From Clostridiales bacterium (lineage in GTDB: Bacteria > Bacillota > Clostridia > Lachnospirales > Lachnospiraceae), in NCBI GenBank assembly GCA_029010495.1, contig JAQXKO010000024.1, positions 99,431 to 163,430 on the forward strand: a DNA stretch of 64,000 nt. The letters are read 5' to 3'. The translations under genes were made by a program, and so were the position numbers. The notes under the pieces are model-generated. The model searched no databases. It saw nothing but the letters and a program-made list of their open reading frames with translations, and was not told the DNA's origin. The stretch's first letter is position 1. Every line of letters begins with the position of its first letter. This document shows, one piece after another, positions 20,501 to 28,614 of this stretch.

Positions 20501-20968
20501 GAAAATATTTTCAGGCTTTCAAAGCGCCTTAAGGGTGTACGCGGAATAACATTTAAATTTAAGAACGGATTTGTATTTGGCGGATTCCGTATGATATACA
20601 GTGAGAAAGCATACGGAGAGCTGAATATAAAAGAATATAATACGATTACGGGAGACTCCTATAATGAGCTGGAGGACGGCATTTACAATATCGGCAACAA
20701 TGTGGATATCCAGTTTAACAATATGAATTTTACACACGGCATCAGCGCCATTACCATCACAGGCCGTTCGCACATTAAGAGCAATCCCGTTCATGTACGT
20801 TTTCACGGAGAATCAGGTGATATTAATCAGATATGTGAATTTCCGGGCAGTGAAGAAATTACAACTGTTTCCTTCCCTCTTGAGTCTGTTATCGGCATGA
20901 ATAAAGTAAACTTTATGTTTATGCCCGGTTCCAGCTTTGATTTCATCAGCTTCAGATTTGAGGTCTGA
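17534..20968 (+). CDS. Large cytoplasmic glycoside hydrolase family 2 enzyme (beta-galactosidase-like)
   Basis: The start at 17534 has AAGGAGA 10 bases upstream; an ATG 15 codons earlier has none. The 1144-residue protein shows GH2 order: sugar-binding jelly roll (about 1-160), Ig-like domain (about 165-275), TIM barrel (about 280-590), then Ig-like domains and two C-terminal beta domains that resemble carbohydrate-binding modules (from about 890). The acid/base is E392 in WSIGNEIPD and the nucleophile E471 in YGSETAS; RTSHNMP and GWDYIGEPTPY also fit. There is no signal peptide, so it works inside the cell on imported oligosaccharides. Beta-galactosidase is the usual activity of this architecture, but beta-glucuronidase or beta-mannosidase cannot be excluded. 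Confidence 0.9.
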   Translation: MADRKLYNDNWIFAKFAPNTDIETIYDVIDHSTSPEELLTPFSPVDVPHDWMIFDTNNLYTSSAGVYLKNMKLDSSKHNLLYFEGVYMNTTVYLNRRPVCFWPYGYSSFEVDLTPYQKDGDNELIVYVNYLEPNTRWYSGAGIYRDVYLSSKDNLRLVTDGSYVNSVNTGGNDFLMTVDTETICSDRSIREAEISHSLFDMDGNIIFTEKETIPVFSEPTVNTVRINVENVTRWDIDNPYLYTLVTVLSHNGVMADEHKQSIGFRTIEFNNNTGFYLNGRHVKIHGACMHHDLGCLGAAFNRSALERQFRKLKEIGINSVRTSHNMPAVALMEVADRMGILIDSEAFDMWENKKTDNDYGNYFHDYCERDVESWIRRDRNHPSVIMWSIGNEIPDTHTQEGFEITLRLRNAVRRNDYRHNAYTTIGSNFVAWEGAQRCSDQLELSGYNYLESVYEEHHNNKFPHWCIYGSETASTVQSRGIYHFPKNNRLLTYEDMQCSCLDNCSTNWGAKSVHKVIADDRDAEYCIGQYIWTGWDYIGEPTPYFSKNSFFGHIDTAGFFKDTAYIFKSAWVSYKDDPFVHIGVYWDFNPGQLIDINVYSNAPKIELYFNDNLVGEKLIDTTKGLDFSGHFILPYSEGCLKAVAYNEEGCIIAVDEQRSFKNPAKIVLTPETFTSKADGEDLLFVEISVTDDNGVPVANARNRINIEVCGEGRLIGLDNGDSTDYDQYKTSCRKLFSGKLMAVIAPTTTAGEITIKASGRGLMPASVVLTTTPATPREGISCNYHVPEAASADDIPVRKITLTHEGITKLGPDNRVLKLHAKIDPPDATYSDITYKAVTLEGINSNSVNIATEGSDATISAVGDGNFRIICSINNGKPHSEVMSELECSVEGLGSPTLNPYDNVHACQYSTSNHEAILSFRGGVNFMDDDNIISFENIDFGEYGSDELGFFIYSWRENEYLEIWDGEPDKSELLFKGFYSVKPEYNVFQENIFRLSKRLKGVRGITFKFKNGFVFGGFRMIYSEKAYGELNIKEYNTITGDSYNELEDGIYNIGNNVDIQFNNMNFTHGISAITITGRSHIKSNPVHVRFHGESGDINQICEFPGSEEITTVSFPLESVIGMNKVNFMFMPGSSFDFISFRFEV

Positions 20969-20996
20969 AATAGAATAACACAGTATATACGTCAGT

Positions 20997-21036
20997 ATGC
21001 ACATGAGCACTTATGCATCAGCACACTCATGTGCAT
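20997..21036. repeat. 11-bp inverted repeat after GH2
   Basis: ATGCACATGAG (20997-21007) pairs with CTCATGTGCAT (21026-21036) across 18 bases. There is no T-run, so it is a stable 3' hairpin rather than a clear terminator. Confidence 0.6.
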
Positions 21037-21044
21037 TACTTAAA

Positions 21045-21075
21045 ACTCCCTGACATCACCCGTTTTACAGGGAGT
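21045..21075 (+). terminator. Possible GH2 transcript terminator
   Basis: ACTCCCTG (21045-21052) pairs with CAGGGAGT (21068-21075). The following sequence is only weakly T-rich, so termination here is tentative. Confidence 0.4.
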
Positions 21076-21151
21076 GTAAGATTTAATTTAAGCAAAATTT
21101 GTTTTGCTGACAGTACCATAATCGAGGCAGAATGACTATACGCACAAACAA

Positions 21152-21177
21152 AAAAACCGGTGAAAACACCGGTTTTT
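21152..21177. terminator. Bidirectional terminator between GH2 and purA
   Basis: A perfect 11-bp stem AAAAACCGGTG/CACCGGTTTTT with an AAAA loop, with A-rich and T-rich flanks on both sides. It would end purA transcripts from the minus strand and GH2 transcripts from the plus strand. Confidence 0.85.
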
Positions 21178-21200
21178 ATATTTATTAAAATATTTACTTT

Positions 21201-22478
21201 TTAGCGGTAGATGATATCCTCTCTGTTAGGACCGTTACTAACCATTGTAACAGGGACACCGATTTCCTTCTCGATGAACTCTACATAATCGCGGCACTCC
21301 TTTGGGAGCTTGTCATATTCCCTGATTCCGCCGATATCACAATTCCAGCCCTTAAAGGTTTTATATACAGGCTTACACTTGGCAAGCTTTGTAGTAACAG
21401 GGAAATCCTTAATTACCTCACCGTCAAGCTCATAGCCTACACAAATCTTAAGCTCGTCCCAGCATCCGAGAGCATCAAGTACGGTAAGAGCGACCTGTGT
21501 AGCACCCTGAATTCTGCAGCCGTATCTGGTAGCAACCGCATCAAACCAGCCCATACGTCTAGGACGACCCGTTGTAGCACCGTATTCACCTTTGTCACCA
21601 CCATGATTACGCATCTTGGCAGCTTCTTCCTCATCATGAATTTCACTGACAAACTCGCCTGCACCAACAGCACTTGAGTAAGCTTTTACAACTGTTATAA
21701 TGTCCTTAATCTCATATGGTGGGATACCTGCTCCGATTGCACCGTATGCCGCAAGTGTCGAAGAAGATGTAACCATTGGATATATACCATGGTCAGGATC
21801 CTTTAATGAACCCAGCTGACCTTCAAGGAGAATATTTTTACCTTCCTTAATTGCATTGTAAAGATATGCAGAAGTATCACATACATAAGGAGCAATTGCA
21901 TCTCTGTACGAAGCAAGCGTCTTAAGAAGCTCTTCAGGATCGATAGGAGCCTTGTGATACATATGCTCTAGTAAAATATTCTTTGCTTCAAGAACTCTGT
22001 ATACCTTCTCGCGAAGTGCTTCTTCATCAAAAAGCTCCTGAACCTGAAAACCAATCTTTGCATATTTATCTGAATAGAATGGAGCAATACCTGATTTTGT
22101 AGAACCAAAGCTTTTCTTTCCGAGTCTTTCCTCTTCGTATGCATCAAACATTACATGGTATGGCATGATAATCTGAGCTCTGTCTGAAACAAGAATTCTT
22201 GGCTTTGGAACTCCGCCGGCAATAACCTCATTTAATTCGTCAATGAATTTCTGAACATCAAGTGCAACACCGTTACCAATGATACATGTTGTATGATCAT
22301 AAAATACACCGCTTGGAAGTAAATGAAGTGCAAATCTGCCATAATGATTAATTATTGTATGACCTGCATTGCTGCCACCCTGAAAACGGATGATGATGTC
22401 TGACTTCTCAGCCAGCATATCAGTAATCTTACCCTTTCCTTCATCACCCCAGTTTGCACCAACTACTGCTCTTACCAT
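21201..22478 (-). CDS. purA: Adenylosuccinate synthetase
   Basis: Joins IMP and aspartate using GTP to form adenylosuccinate, the first AMP-specific step of purine synthesis. The N-terminus carries the GTP/IMP loop GANWGDEGKGK, followed by RFQGGSNAGHTI. The ATTGRPRRMGWFDAVA segment and the C-terminal guanine-specificity region are present. The 425-residue length is normal. It is transcribed alone and closed by the bidirectional hairpin. No purine riboswitch is visible upstream. Confidence 0.97.
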   Translation of the reverse strand: MVRAVVGANWGDEGKGKITDMLAEKSDIIIRFQGGSNAGHTIINHYGRFALHLLPSGVFYDHTTCIIGNGVALDVQKFIDELNEVIAGGVPKPRILVSDRAQIIMPYHVMFDAYEEERLGKKSFGSTKSGIAPFYSDKYAKIGFQVQELFDEEALREKVYRVLEAKNILLEHMYHKAPIDPEELLKTLASYRDAIAPYVCDTSAYLYNAIKEGKNILLEGQLGSLKDPDHGIYPMVTSSSTLAAYGAIGAGIPPYEIKDIITVVKAYSSAVGAGEFVSEIHDEEEAAKMRNHGGDKGEYGATTGRPRRMGWFDAVATRYGCRIQGATQVALTVLDALGCWDELKICVGYELDGEVIKDFPVTTKLAKCKPVYKTFKGWNCDIGGIREYDKLPKECRDYVEFIEKEIGVPVTMVSNGPNREDIIYR

Positions 22479-22593
22479 ATTTGTAAGTCCTCCTAAATTC
22501 CATATCGTGATTTACACGTATTATTATTCGTAAGGTCGTGTTATACACACGTTATATATTCTATACTATCAACCGACTTTTTGCAATAGTAAA

Positions 22594-24207
22594 TTACTCT
22601 TCTATACGCTCCTTTTGAGTAATCTCTGCAGTATATTTTTTATCATAGCATGAGAATATTTCATTAACTTTTTCAGCGTCCGGTTTCTTTGATAATAATG
22701 ATATAACCGGCACTATAATAAGTCCGCCCACCATTGCAAATACACCTGAATGAATGCTTGACTTAAATACAAGTGAAAGTATTCCCGGAAGAGCTGCAAT
22801 GTCAGCCGCACTCATTGTCATGGAAATTACAAACTGCGTAATTGCAAGTCCTGTACCCCAAATAAAGCATACGACAGTTGAAGCCTTTGTGATACCTTTC
22901 CAGTAAAGACCATAGAGATACGGAGCAAGGAAAGCACCGGCAAGACCGCCCCACGATACACCCATCATCTGAGCGATAAATGTAACGCTTGGATTGGCAT
23001 CCTTAACAACTGCAATTACAGCAGATACGGCAATGAAGAATACAATAAATATTCTCATGATGGCAACCTGCTTCTTCTCAGTCATTTCCTTCCTGCTTGC
23101 AGGCTTTATTACGTCAAGCGTAAATGTTGAGCTTGAAGTAAGTACGAGTGAAGAAAGCGTTGACATAGATGCTGAAAGAACAAGTACTATAACAACTGCG
23201 ATAATTACAGCAGGTAATGTAGAAAGCATTGCAGGTACTATTGTATCAAACAACGGCTTAATCTTATTGCCTTCTGCATCCGTAACCCACTTAATTTTAT
23301 CGGCATAAAGTCTTCCGAAACCGCCAAGGAAATAGCAGCCTCCTGCCACAACAATGGCAAATACCGTTGATATTACCGTTCCCTTATGGATATCCTTCTC
23401 GCTCTTGATTGCATAGAATTTACCAACCATCTGAGGAAGTCCCCATGTACCGAGAGAAGTAAGTATTACTACAAAGAAAAGGAATACAGGGTCAGGTCCG
23501 AGGAATGACGAAAAAGCTCCGCCTGTCCATCCCTCTGCCGGTACTGAAGAAAGCTTCTGAGTAGCGGCAAGCAGACCGCCGTTTGAATTTAATACTGCAA
23601 AAATAACCGCAACAATTCCGATAAGCATGATAATACCCTGGATAAAATCATTTATTGCGGTGGCCATGTAACCGCCGAATATTACATAAAAGCCCGTAAG
23701 AACAGCCATTACAAGAATTACTACCCAATAAGGAATGTCAAACACAAGACCGAAAAGTGAAGATAATCCGTTATAAAGTGATGCTGTATAAGGAATAAGG
23801 AAAACAAATACTATTAATGACGCTATAACCTTAAGTGAAGTGGAGCCGAATCTCTTGCCGAAGAAATCAGGCATTGTTTTAGCATCAATGTGCTGTGTCA
23901 TGACTCTGGTTCTTCTGCCCAGAATATTCCATGCAAGCAATGAACCGATAAATGCATTACCAAGTCCTGCCCACGTTGCCGAAAGACCGAAAAGCCATCC
24001 GAACTGACCGGCATAGCCTACGAAAATAACAGCTGAGAAATATGATGTACCAAATGCAAAAGCCGTAAGCCACGGACCTACTCCTCTGCCTCCGAGTACG
24101 AAACCGTTTACGTCTGTTGCATGTCGACGTGAATAAAAGCCTACTCCAATCATTACCGCAAAGAAAATGATAAGGAGTAAAATTGTGAGTATTTCTGCCA
24201 AACTCAT
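22594..24207 (-). CDS. Sodium:solute symporter (SSS family)
   Basis: A 537-residue integral membrane transporter with about 13 helices, N-terminus outside. The FGTSYFSAVIFVGYAG and LSASMSTLSSLVLTSSSTFTLD segments are the SSS-family sodium- and substrate-binding regions, and GGRGVGPWLTAFAFG is also typical. The family carries proline, pantothenate, sugars or carboxylates with sodium. The immediate upstream gene is an acyl-CoA ligase, separated by 105 bases that contain a promoter, so a carboxylic acid is the most attractive guess for the substrate, but this is inference only. Confidence 0.88.
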   Translation of the reverse strand: MSLAEILTILLLIIFFAVMIGVGFYSRRHATDVNGFVLGGRGVGPWLTAFAFGTSYFSAVIFVGYAGQFGWLFGLSATWAGLGNAFIGSLLAWNILGRRTRVMTQHIDAKTMPDFFGKRFGSTSLKVIASLIVFVFLIPYTASLYNGLSSLFGLVFDIPYWVVILVMAVLTGFYVIFGGYMATAINDFIQGIIMLIGIVAVIFAVLNSNGGLLAATQKLSSVPAEGWTGGAFSSFLGPDPVFLFFVVILTSLGTWGLPQMVGKFYAIKSEKDIHKGTVISTVFAIVVAGGCYFLGGFGRLYADKIKWVTDAEGNKIKPLFDTIVPAMLSTLPAVIIAVVIVLVLSASMSTLSSLVLTSSSTFTLDVIKPASRKEMTEKKQVAIMRIFIVFFIAVSAVIAVVKDANPSVTFIAQMMGVSWGGLAGAFLAPYLYGLYWKGITKASTVVCFIWGTGLAITQFVISMTMSAADIAALPGILSLVFKSSIHSGVFAMVGGLIIVPVISLLSKKPDAEKVNEIFSCYDKKYTAEITQKERIEE

Positions 24208-24264
24208 AATTCAAATCTCTCCTTTGTTAAAATATTACATCAAAAACTCATATTTTCCGAAACA

Positions 24265-24293
24265 ATATTATCACTTATATATGTATTATGCAA
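24265..24293 (-). promoter_or_regulatory. Promoter of the symporter gene
   Basis: Minus strand TTGCAT (24293-24288), 17-base spacer ending in TGA, TAATAT (24270-24265). It belongs to the GTGATAATAT group. Confidence 0.55.
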
Positions 24294-24312
24294 ATATTTT
24301 TATTATAAAAGC

Positions 24313-25944
24313 TTATTTTATCTGAGCTTCTACAAGACTTGCTGAACCTGAGTAAATCTCACGAAGCTTCGGCTTTTCGATTTTACCCGTAGCATTCCTT
24401 AGCACAGGAGCAAATATTATCTTTCTTGGTCTTTTATATCTCGGAAGCTCCATACAGAATTCATTAATTTCCTCTTCCGTACACTTCATATCTTCCTTAA
24501 TTTCTATTATGGCTGCAGTAATTTCTCCGAGGCGGGCATGCGGTAATCCGATTACGGCAACATCCTTAATCTTATTGTGTGCACGAAGGAAATCCTCAAT
24601 CTGTACAGGATAGATATTCTCACCGCCTGTAATAATTACATCTTTCTTTCTGTCAACAAGATAAATAAAGCCGTCCTCGTCCTGCATAGCCATATCACCT
24701 GTATAGAGCCAGCCGTCCTTAAGTGATTCGGCTGTTGCCTTAGGATCGTTGTAATAACAGGTCATAACGCCCCGACCCTTTACGCAAAGCTCTCCGACCT
24801 CACCCTGATTAACGATTCTGTCACCGTCAACAATCTTAACCTCCCATTTGTATCCCGGTACGCCGATTGCACCAACCTTGTGAATGTTTTCGATTCCAAG
24901 ATGAACGCAGCCCGGTCCGATTGACTCTGAAAGGCCGTAATTAGTATCATATTCATGGTTAGGAAATACATCCTTCCATCTCTTAATGAGGCTTGGCGGT
25001 ACAGGCTGTGCACCGATATGCATAAGTCTCCATTGTGAAAGCTCATATCTGTCAAGGTCAATCTCTCCCGAATCAATCTTGTCAAGAATATCCTGAGCCC
25101 ATGGAACGAGAAGCCATACAATTGTCGCCTTCTCTTCGGAAACAGTCTTAATTATCCACTCAGGCTTTACACCTTTCAAAAGAATTGCCTTACCGGCCGA
25201 AACAAGGCTTCCGAACCAATGCATTTTAGCGCCAGTGTGGTATAAAGGCGGTATGCAGAGAAATACATCATCCTTTTTCTGTCCGTGGTGCATCTGCTCC
25301 GTTTCTGCAGCACACACAAGTGAAAGATGCTTATGAAGGATGGCCTTAGGAAAACCTGTTGTACCTGAGCTGAAATATATTGCCGCATAGTCATTATTAT
25401 CAAGAGAAATCATCGGATCCTTTTCAGAAGCATACTCTACATACTTTTCATAGCTTTCCGCAAATGTAGGGCAGTCCTCTCCGACATAGAATAAATATTT
25501 AATTCTATCGATTCTGTTGGCAATTGTCTCAATTCGTCCGATAAATTCAGGTCCGAATACAAGCACGTCACATTCTGCAAGGTCAATACAATACTTAATT
25601 TCGCCGGCATCAAAACGATAATTCATCGGAACTGCAAGAGCGCCCGTCTTTAATATTCCGAAATAAATCGGAAGCCATTCAAGACAGTTCATAAGAAGAA
25701 TTGCAACCTTGTCACCCTTTTTAATTCCCCTGCTCAGAAGAAGATTGGCAAAACGGTTGCTTTTATCATCAAACTCCTTCCATGTCATCTCTCTTCTGTA
25801 GTTTACACCGATTTCACCTTCAACCAGTGCATTTTCTCTCCACACATGTGGTTTTTCCCTGCCGTCAGCAGGATTAATCTCAACGAGGCACACCTCATCA
25901 GGATAGTTTTTTGCATTTGCTCTTAAATAATCAATAATAGGCAT
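24313..25944 (-). CDS. AMP-dependent acyl-CoA synthetase/ligase
   Basis: An ANL-superfamily enzyme of about 543 residues that activates a carboxylate as acyl-AMP and transfers it to CoA. The phosphate loop is IYFSSGTTGFPKA, the adenine motif is NYGLSES and the hinge region reads YTGDMAMQDEDGFIYLVDRKKD. The catalytic lysine lies in NATGKIEKPKLRE near the C-terminus. The start was set at 25944, where GGGGGA lies 8 bases upstream; the ATG two codons earlier is too close to that site. The acyl substrate cannot be read from sequence. It sits between an ABC-F gene and a sodium symporter. Confidence 0.9.
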   Translation of the reverse strand: MPIIDYLRANAKNYPDEVCLVEINPADGREKPHVWRENALVEGEIGVNYRREMTWKEFDDKSNRFANLLLSRGIKKGDKVAILLMNCLEWLPIYFGILKTGALAVPMNYRFDAGEIKYCIDLAECDVLVFGPEFIGRIETIANRIDRIKYLFYVGEDCPTFAESYEKYVEYASEKDPMISLDNNDYAAIYFSSGTTGFPKAILHKHLSLVCAAETEQMHHGQKKDDVFLCIPPLYHTGAKMHWFGSLVSAGKAILLKGVKPEWIIKTVSEEKATIVWLLVPWAQDILDKIDSGEIDLDRYELSQWRLMHIGAQPVPPSLIKRWKDVFPNHEYDTNYGLSESIGPGCVHLGIENIHKVGAIGVPGYKWEVKIVDGDRIVNQGEVGELCVKGRGVMTCYYNDPKATAESLKDGWLYTGDMAMQDEDGFIYLVDRKKDVIITGGENIYPVQIEDFLRAHNKIKDVAVIGLPHARLGEITAAIIEIKEDMKCTEEEINEFCMELPRYKRPRKIIFAPVLRNATGKIEKPKLREIYSGSASLVEAQIK

Positions 25945-25963
25945 TTGCATTTTCCCCCTTATC

Positions 25964-27517
25964 TTATGCAAAGTAAGAATAATCAGACACATCGATTACC
26001 CTGTCTGCTAATTTTTCGTAAAATTCAGGCTCATGGCAAACCATTATCACTGTTCCCTTATATGATTTTATGGCATCAGACAATGACTCCTTGGCGTCCT
26101 TGTCAAGATGGTTTGTAGGCTCATCAAGTATCAGAAGATTAGATTCGCGCTGCATAAGCTTGCAAAGACGAACCTTCGCCTGCTCTCCTCCGCTAAGTAC
26201 CTTGACCATTGATTCAATATGCTGTGTAGTAAGACCACACTTTGCAAGAGCCGATCTTACCTCATACTGTGTATATGAAGGGAACTCATTCCATACCTCA
26301 TCAATACACGAATTGTTTCCGTCTCCCGAAAATTCCTGTTCAAAATATCCGATTGTCACATAATCGCCTATGGTAACCTTTCCCGAAAGCGGCGGAATGA
26401 TTCCGAGAATACTCTTTAACAAGGTTGTCTTGCCTATACCGTTAGCTCCCTTAAGAACTACCTTTTCTCCCCTTTCAACCTTCAGATCCATAGGATTTGT
26501 CAGAGGCTTTTCGTATCCGATTACAATACCCTCACAGTCAATTACGACTCTCGTGGAGGCTCTGTCGTCCTTAAAGGAGAACTCAGGCTTAATCTTTTCC
26601 TTTGCAAGCTCAATAACATCCATTTTATCAAGCTTTTTCTGTCTGGACATAGCCATATTTCTTGTGGCAACCCTTGCTTTATTTCTGGCAACAAAATCCT
26701 TCAGCTCCCTGATTTCCTGCTGCTGTCTGTTATAAGCTGCAAGCTGCTGTGACTTCTGCATATCATGAACCTCAACAAAGTGGTCATAATCGCCCACATA
26801 ACGCTCAAGCTTCTTATTTTCCATGTTGTAAATAATATTTACCACACTGTTAAGAAAAGGAATATCATGGGATATAAGAATAAACGCATTTTCATAATTG
26901 TTCAGATATCTTTTAAGCCATTCGATATGATTAACATCAAGATAATTGGTTGGCTCGTCCAAAAGAAGTATTTCAGGCTTTTCGAGGAGAAGCTTTCCGA
27001 GAAGCACCTTTGTACGCCATCCGCCGGAGAGATTTGTAACATCAGTATCAAGACCTATTTCCTTAAGTCCCAATGCTCCTGCCACCTCATCCACCATCTG
27101 GTCAATATTGTAAAAATCATGCGCGGTCAGAAGCTCCTGGATTACACCAAGCTCCTCCATAGCCTCATTCATGGACTCCTCATCCATATCGCCAAGCTTG
27201 TCGCATATCTCATTCATCTTTTCCTCCATTTCAAAAAGAGGTAAAAATGCATCATTAAGCACATCCTTGATTGTCATACCGGGCTTTAAAACCGAATGCT
27301 GGTCAAGATATCCCGCCTTGACATTTTTAGCCCACTCGACCGTACCTTCATCAGGCTTAAGCCTGCCCGTTATAATATTAAAAAAGGTGGATTTTCCTTC
27401 GCCGTTTGCACCGATAAGTCCGATGTGTTCTCCGGCAAGAAGCCTGAAGGACACATCGTTAAATATCTCTCTGTCACCAAATGATGAAGTGAGATGTTCC
27501 ACATTTAGTATACTCAT
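25964..27517 (-). CDS. ABC-F family ATPase (ribosome-associated)
   Basis: A soluble protein of 517 residues with two ABC ATPase domains and no membrane segment. The first domain has GANGEGKST and LSGGWRTKV; the second has GANGIGKTT and LSGGEQAKVRLCKLM. Both carry LLLDEPTNYLD or LILDEPTNHLD Walker B motifs. A charged linker of about 80 residues (KKLDKMDVIELAKEKIKPEF) lies between them. ABC-F proteins act on the ribosome to rescue translation or protect from antibiotics. The pattern resembles the housekeeping YkpA/YbiT type more than resistance factors. The start at 27517 has AAAGGA 6 bases upstream. Confidence 0.9.
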   Translation of the reverse strand: MSILNVEHLTSSFGDREIFNDVSFRLLAGEHIGLIGANGEGKSTFFNIITGRLKPDEGTVEWAKNVKAGYLDQHSVLKPGMTIKDVLNDAFLPLFEMEEKMNEICDKLGDMDEESMNEAMEELGVIQELLTAHDFYNIDQMVDEVAGALGLKEIGLDTDVTNLSGGWRTKVLLGKLLLEKPEILLLDEPTNYLDVNHIEWLKRYLNNYENAFILISHDIPFLNSVVNIIYNMENKKLERYVGDYDHFVEVHDMQKSQQLAAYNRQQQEIRELKDFVARNKARVATRNMAMSRQKKLDKMDVIELAKEKIKPEFSFKDDRASTRVVIDCEGIVIGYEKPLTNPMDLKVERGEKVVLKGANGIGKTTLLKSILGIIPPLSGKVTIGDYVTIGYFEQEFSGDGNNSCIDEVWNEFPSYTQYEVRSALAKCGLTTQHIESMVKVLSGGEQAKVRLCKLMQRESNLLILDEPTNHLDKDAKESLSDAIKSYKGTVIMVCHEPEFYEKLADRVIDVSDYSYFA

Positions 27518-27601
27518 TAGTAATCCTTTCACAGCCATCTGCATTTATATTTTTAATCTGCCCGTAAAAATCCGGCAAATAACAGATATTTCAGATAATA
27601 A

Positions 27602-28552
27602 TCATACGATAAATGCGTCGTAGCCTTCTCTTTTCAATTTATCAAGACTCCTCTTTGCATCTGAAATGTCATCATAAGGACCTACATACAATATATAACT
27701 CTCACCCTCTTTGGAAAGTAAGGTGTCATATCCGTTCATGCACAGCTCTCTTTCAAGGTCCTTAGCATATCTGAATACATTGAAATAGCCGACCTGTATT
27801 TTATATTCGGACTTTTCCTGCTCTTCATTATAAGATTCTTCCTCCGTATCAGTTTTAATAAACCGAACGTCGTCAGGAAAGTCTTTGTCTGATTTGTCTG
27901 TATTATTTTGTTTTTCACCCTCTTCGTTATATTCATTCAAATCAGGTGCATTTCCGGTATTCTGCTCCCGGAACGCGTCAACCTCACTGTTACTGTATAC
28001 TACAGGCTTATTGCTGACTGCCGCCTTCGGCGCAATAACCTCCGTGATGCCCTCCGCTATTGCCTTTGCGATATCTCCCAAATTGTTGTCATAAAGCATA
28101 TTGTCATAATCATTATCAATAAAGCCCACCTCAACAAGCACTGCAGGCATTTCAGTACGGCGAAGAACCGCCAGGTCAGGTCTTTCTTCAACATTAATAT
28201 TATTAAAGCCTACTTCTTCAAGCTTCTCATTAATGTTTTGTGCAATCTTAACCTTACTTCCGGCCCTGTCATAAATGAGCGTCTGGACTCCCTGATAGGT
28301 ATTTGGCGCATAGGCAGCATTTCTGTGAACCGATACAAATAAATCTCCACCTGATTTATTGGCGGCTTCAGCTTTTTCGGCAGGTGATTCATATATATCA
28401 TTTTCCCTGGTAAGAAACACATCTATGCCACGCTTTTCAAGCTCATCCCTTAATAAGAGAGAAAGCGCAAGCGTGTCATCCTTTTCCCTTCTGTCCTTAT
28501 ACACAGCTCCGTTATCGTATCCGCCGTGTCCGGCATCAACAATTACCTTCAT
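27602..28552 (-). CDS. N-acetylmuramoyl-L-alanine amidase (amidase_3) with SPOR domain
   Basis: The start at 28552 has GGAG 7 bases upstream. Residues 1-180 are an amidase_3 domain that cleaves the amide between muramic acid and the stem peptide: DAGHGGYDNG (first zinc His), a Glu in the REKDD region, SVHRNA (second His) and VEVGFIDN (catalytic Glu). A low-complexity acidic linker follows (about 185-245), then a C-terminal SPOR domain (YKIQVGYFNVFRYAKDLERE to the end), which binds denuded glycan strands. No signal peptide or membrane anchor is present, which is odd for a cell-wall enzyme; it may be exported another way or act within the mother cell. Confidence 0.88.
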   Translation of the reverse strand: MKVIVDAGHGGYDNGAVYKDRREKDDTLALSLLLRDELEKRGIDVFLTRENDIYESPAEKAEAANKSGGDLFVSVHRNAAYAPNTYQGVQTLIYDRAGSKVKIAQNINEKLEEVGFNNINVEERPDLAVLRRTEMPAVLVEVGFIDNDYDNMLYDNNLGDIAKAIAEGITEVIAPKAAVSNKPVVYSNSEVDAFREQNTGNAPDLNEYNEEGEKQNNTDKSDKDFPDDVRFIKTDTEEESYNEEQEKSEYKIQVGYFNVFRYAKDLERELCMNGYDTLLSKEGESYILYVGPYDDISDAKRSLDKLKREGYDAFIV

Positions 28553-28614
28553 ATATACACTCCAATGCATTTATTATATATATATGAGCTGATAATTATT
28601 AAATGTTAATTAAA

